From NCBI RefSeq assembly GCF_025562715.2, contig NZ_JAPFCC010000001.1, forward strand, positions 1,630,501 to 1,694,500: DNA of 64,000 nucleotides, read 5' to 3'. The position numbers and the translations under genes were made by a program. The DNA is from Endozoicomonas gorgoniicola. GTDB taxonomy: Bacteria; Pseudomonadota; Gammaproteobacteria; Pseudomonadales; Endozoicomonadaceae. The first letter of the stretch is position 1. Every line of letters starts with the position of its first letter. The notes beneath the pieces were generated by a model that saw only the letters and a program-made list of their open reading frames with translations, was not told where the DNA came from and searched no databases. Below, one piece after another: positions 60,853-64,000 of this stretch.

Positions 60853-63243
60853 TTATTGGAGAGGGAAATGTTCATTCCGAAGTTGGAGAGGGACATGTTC
60901 ATCACCGACTTTACTGGCTCGCTTTAGCCACAATGGGGAAGTGGCTAACACAATAATAATGCCTGCAAAGACAGTCGCTCCTATACCTATTCCTGCTTTC
61001 TGACCCGTTCCTAAACCACTTTTTTGGTCCTGGTATTGTTTGTCGCTGGATGAATTCAGGTGGATTATCTGAGAAACCGTTGATGAAATAATCGTAAGGT
61101 TGCCGGTTTGTTGTGGTGTTGAAGAAGGTGGTAGCAGCACCGGAGTTACGGTTTTCTGGACTGAGTACTCTGTACTTTTCCGGATACTCGTTCGAAGTGA
61201 CGGGCTATTAATGGCGACCAGTGTAGAGGATGGGCCAACACTGTTTTTGAGCGTTGGTGTGCCAGGAAGCACTGTCGTCGCTTCAGACTCAGACAATTTT
61301 AATGGTGAAGCGAGCCTGAGTGTGGTGTGGGAGAGTGTGGTGTGGGAAGGTGTAGCCTGACTTGAACGGAAAGACTCGAACTGTTTTGTCAGCGAAGAGG
61401 TTGGTGCAGGCAATGAGAACGGTCTGGTACTGGTGGACTCAGGCATTGTCTGATGAAGCGTTGAAGAAAACTCCGTTGTTACCGGCACAGATGAAGTGCC
61501 AGGTTCAGGCGTTATCTGAAGTGTTGATGACGACTCCGGTGTAGACGACTCCGGTATAGACGACACAGGCGATGAGGTGAGTGCAGGTGTCGTCGGGAGA
61601 GTCGGTGTCCAGCCAGACGGGCAGTGGGTGCCATCAGAAAATACGATACCGCCCTGAATATTCCCCTGGTCAAGGTTGCCACAGGGAAAGTCTGCAGACG
61701 GTAAGTATTCGTTGTTCTGATCTCCGGCCAGTGTGACAGGGTAAGTCTGTAGTTGATTGAGCTCAATAGGGGCCGATGTACCAAGAAGCCGGTTCGACGT
61801 AAGCTGAAGTACCAGTTTGGCGTTTAATGCCAAAGCGACCCGAACGTTGTTGATCTGATTATCAGCCAGACTGAATGAGGCGGTTACGGAGGATAATGCG
61901 GCCCTGTTGGTGTCGGTAATGCCGGTCAGCATGATGCCGTATAAACTGTTGCTGGAATCGGTAGTATTGAGTTGAGTGGTATCGAGCTGGTTGTTATTAA
62001 TGGTTCCTCTGGCATTTGAGGACAGTTTAATGTTGACCGCCATGTTGCCGTCGGTTAAAAAATGGTTCTGTTGCAACGATAGCGCCTGGACTGGCTCTGG
62101 GCTGGATGACGCGTCATGAAAATCAATGTTAACCCGTAGCGCTGGCTCCATTGTTTTCTCTACACCTGAAACCTGACAGGCATAAAAACGATTGTCATGG
62201 ATGCCCGCCAGTGTTTTTTCAGCGAGTCGATCTGAGACGATCTCTCCCTGAGCTGTTCCCTCCTCGCTGGCTTTGATAGAAATATCAATCACGGGCTTTT
62301 CATACTGGAAAAACTGGTTGTTAAAGATGTCAATGATGTTGCTGTTGGTATTGACTGGCAAGACCATAGGGTTGAACCGGGCTTTTATCACTTCAAAGTG
62401 GACTTCTTGTGGATTGAGTGTTTTTTTGTGGGTTTTTTTTGACCAGGTTCCACAGATCTTTGTAAAAGTTTTTATCTGATTGGAGTGGCCAATATTCGTC
62501 AGCCCGGTGATGGTATTTCCAGCCCCTTCGAGAGTGATCAGACTGTCCCGGGTATGATTAAAAGAGGCCGATTCTCCCCGACACTTTGCGGTTGCCGTGA
62601 TACGTCTTTGAAGATTCACATAGTAACCGTCGGCGAATTGTGAATGGTTGCCATCCAGCGGTATACCGACCAGCTTCTGTCCGGACTCAAGGTTAATGGT
62701 ATTCCTGATCCAGAATGTGTCTTCCCAGTTTGCCGGTAAAGCGTCCCCTGGCGTTTTTTCTGCTTCCCAGTCACAGGTTTTCTGCGGGTCTTTGCGATGC
62801 GGTCTGATGCCTTTTCCAAACAATAAGAAGGCGGTGTTGTATTTTTCCTCCCAATGCTTGTCTGCATTGAACCGTTTGATTTGTTCATCAAGGTTGCCTC
62901 CCCCGGGTACGCTGATGACACACCGGGAAATGGTTTCATTCGGATTGTTTCTGGCCAGAGTTTCCAGTACTTCAACCGCTGCTGATTTCATGTGAACGGT
63001 TAAAGCGATATCCCCCGTGAGGGGGGGATTCTGGCCGCACAGTCGATTTAACGCATCATCAGGGGTTTCGGTTGAGTGGAGAGTCGTCACTCTGTCTGTT
63101 GGGCCGGTGGAAATCCCTTTTATTGTTGTCGTGGATGACATAGTGGAAGGTGTAGAGGGAAACGCCATGGAAAGGGATGGCACTGTACAGACAGTTAACA
63201 TTGCCGTAATCACTATGGAATGCAGGTTGATTGATTGAATCAT
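60853..63243 (-). CDS. Exported beta-helix protein with mucin-like stalk and C-terminal membrane anchor
   Basis: 796 residues. Signal peptide MIQSINLHSIVITAMLTVCT to SMA; a Cys-containing N-terminal domain (CDWEAEK...); and a repetitive NNQ/DNQ-rich region (about 190-540) with asparagine ladders typical of right-handed parallel beta-helices (LADNQINNVRVALALNAKL). A Ser/Thr/Pro-rich stalk of about 200 residues (545-745; PESSTPESSST) is followed by a Gly-rich helix (IGIGATVFAGIIIVLA) and a basic tail. This is the layout of a eukaryotic type I mucin-like membrane protein. Beta-helix proteins often bind or cleave polysaccharides; no catalytic motif is assigned. A paralogue lies just upstream. Confidence 0.75.
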   Translation of the reverse strand: MIQSINLHSIVITAMLTVCTVPSLSMAFPSTPSTMSSTTTIKGISTGPTDRVTTLHSTETPDDALNRLCGQNPPLTGDIALTVHMKSAAVEVLETLARNNPNETISRCVISVPGGGNLDEQIKRFNADKHWEEKYNTAFLLFGKGIRPHRKDPQKTCDWEAEKTPGDALPANWEDTFWIRNTINLESGQKLVGIPLDGNHSQFADGYYVNLQRRITATAKCRGESASFNHTRDSLITLEGAGNTITGLTNIGHSNQIKTFTKICGTWSKKTHKKTLNPQEVHFEVIKARFNPMVLPVNTNSNIIDIFNNQFFQYEKPVIDISIKASEEGTAQGEIVSDRLAEKTLAGIHDNRFYACQVSGVEKTMEPALRVNIDFHDASSSPEPVQALSLQQNHFLTDGNMAVNIKLSSNARGTINNNQLDTTQLNTTDSSNSLYGIMLTGITDTNRAALSSVTASFSLADNQINNVRVALALNAKLVLQLTSNRLLGTSAPIELNQLQTYPVTLAGDQNNEYLPSADFPCGNLDQGNIQGGIVFSDGTHCPSGWTPTLPTTPALTSSPVSSIPESSTPESSSTLQITPEPGTSSVPVTTEFSSTLHQTMPESTSTRPFSLPAPTSSLTKQFESFRSSQATPSHTTLSHTTLRLASPLKLSESEATTVLPGTPTLKNSVGPSSTLVAINSPSLRTSIRKSTEYSVQKTVTPVLLPPSSTPQQTGNLTIISSTVSQIIHLNSSSDKQYQDQKSGLGTGQKAGIGIGATVFAGIIIVLATSPLWLKRASKVGDEHVPLQLRNEHFPLQ

Positions 63244-63329
63244 AAAAAAACTCTCAGGCCGCCTGTCAGAAATGGTTTTTATGGTGCGTCGCAGTTACTG
63301 GATAAAGCCAACAGTTACAGTCATCCGCC

Positions 63330-64000
63330 TCAATGATAATCGGGCAGTCGTGTCGTGGATGGTGTGGGGTCGTTGCCTGTGTCAGGACACGAAGTGCCAT
63401 CCTGGAAGGTAATGCTGCCTGTTACAGCCTCACTATCGAGATTCTGGCAGGGATGCTGAACGCCTTTTTGATAGGTGTTATGGCTGTCACCGGACAGGGC
63501 TACGGGGTAAAGTTTCCATTCGCCACGCTCAATAGCCCGTTGTAACCCCAGCAAGTCATTGGAGTTCAGGGCTAGACGGAGGCTGCCATTGAGCAAAAGA
63601 GCGGTTCGGAAGCCTGATACCGTGTTGTCTTCAAGACGAAATGTGCGAGCAGGCGTGCCATCATGAGTTCCTCCGGTCAGGGCTACGCCGTACAAACTAT
63701 CGCCAATAGCCTGCAGGTGGTTGCCTGTCAGTGTTGCATCAGCATGAGTCGAAAGCGTTATGTCAGCAGCGCTGTTCTTGTGAGTAATAATCAGGTTGTT
63801 CTGCAAATCCAGGGTATGGACCTTTCCTGGTTCTGGTGCATAGTCCACATAAGTAAAATCAGCAACAAACGCAGGCGCCAGAGGCTCTTTTCCGGCGACT
63901 GAGCGACAGGAATAAATGTGGTTGCCTTTGGTGCGCACAAAAGTCTGGTCAAAAAGCCAGTCGGACTGAATAGCTGCCGTTTCACCGTCTGATTTTTTCA
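63330..64000 (-). CDS. Exported beta-helix paralogue, 3' part (5' end outside window)
   Basis: The frame is open through the right window edge; about 223 residues are visible. They parallel the end of the beta-helix domain of the downstream neighbour: LYGVALTGGTHDG versus LYGIMLTGITDTN, ALLLNGSLRLALNSNDLLG versus ALALNAKLVLQLTSNRLLG, and ITFQDGTSCP versus IVFSDGTHCP. The protein ends soon after (DPTPSTTRLPDYH), so it lacks the mucin-like stalk and anchor. Tandem duplication with loss or gain of the stalk is inferred. Confidence 0.8.
   Translation of the reverse strand, partial: KKSDGETAAIQSDWLFDQTFVRTKGNHIYSCRSVAGKEPLAPAFVADFTYVDYAPEPGKVHTLDLQNNLIITHKNSAADITLSTHADATLTGNHLQAIGDSLYGVALTGGTHDGTPARTFRLEDNTVSGFRTALLLNGSLRLALNSNDLLGLQRAIERGEWKLYPVALSGDSHNTYQKGVQHPCQNLDSEAVTGSITFQDGTSCPDTGNDPTPSTTRLPDYH

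Overview
The window looks like a chromosome segment of a host-associated marine gammaproteobacterium, most probably an Endozoicomonas-type member of the Oceanospirillales (inferred, not searched). The housekeeping genes (ppsA, monomeric icd, purB-hflD-mnmA, clpS-clpA-infA-bpt-aat, csiV-mfd-gap, yejABEF) are typical of marine gammaproteobacteria. Between them lie blocks of genes with eukaryote-like or host-directed features and several mobile elements. No rRNA, tRNA, CRISPR array or prophage was seen.

Layout. 1-1589: 3' part of ppsA. 1586-6467: a 1,299-residue exported protein with an OTU-like C-terminus and an exported RNase T2. 6571-8619: an H-NOX sensor with a hybrid histidine kinase. 8670-11565: a PLP-dependent dehydratase, a 44-codon small ORF with its own terminator, and purB. 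11636-15310: an accessory insertion with an IS110-family element (and probable bridge-RNA region), flanking Cys-rich exported-protein pieces and a 126-bp MITE; it separates purB from hflD-mnmA (15325-17132). 17199-22192: a gene split in two by a 1,724-bp IS, and an exported protein with a nucleotidyltransferase domain. 22497-29591: icd, then the N-degron set clpS, clpA, infA, bpt, aat. 30014-31001: a coiled-coil protein and a pterin-dehydratase-like protein. 31223-33505: three tandem C2H2 zinc-finger paralogues and a small secreted protein. 33515-39566: csiV, mfd, gap. 39747-46160: a 911-residue duplicated-domain protein whose signal peptide is out of frame at a poly-A tract, a diverged IS copy, two small ORFs, and a five-finger C2H2 protein. 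46161-51982: the yejABEF peptide ABC transporter. 52182-58899: an exported ADP-ribosylglycohydrolase, an IS copy identical to the one near 18 kb, and a 1,194-residue protein with a SidE-type phosphodiesterase domain. 58912-60762: a second YejA-like binding protein. 60853-64000: an exported beta-helix protein with a mucin-like stalk and a transmembrane anchor, and part of a paralogue.

The most interesting content is the probable host-interaction set. It includes four classical TFIIIA-type C2H2 zinc-finger proteins (three to five fingers, TGEKP-type linkers) that share a low-complexity C-terminal tail, where the three tandem copies differ mainly in the DNA-recognition helices. It also includes candidate ubiquitin and ADP-ribose editing enzymes (OTU-like, SidE-PDE-like, ARH-like), RNase T2, an exported nucleotidyltransferase and mucin-like surface proteins. 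Several of these genes are IS-split, carry IS-derived stop codons, contain in-frame minisatellites or look slippage-prone, which suggests a rapidly changing accessory repertoire set into conserved operons. All functional statements come from reading motifs in the sequence; no database search was run.
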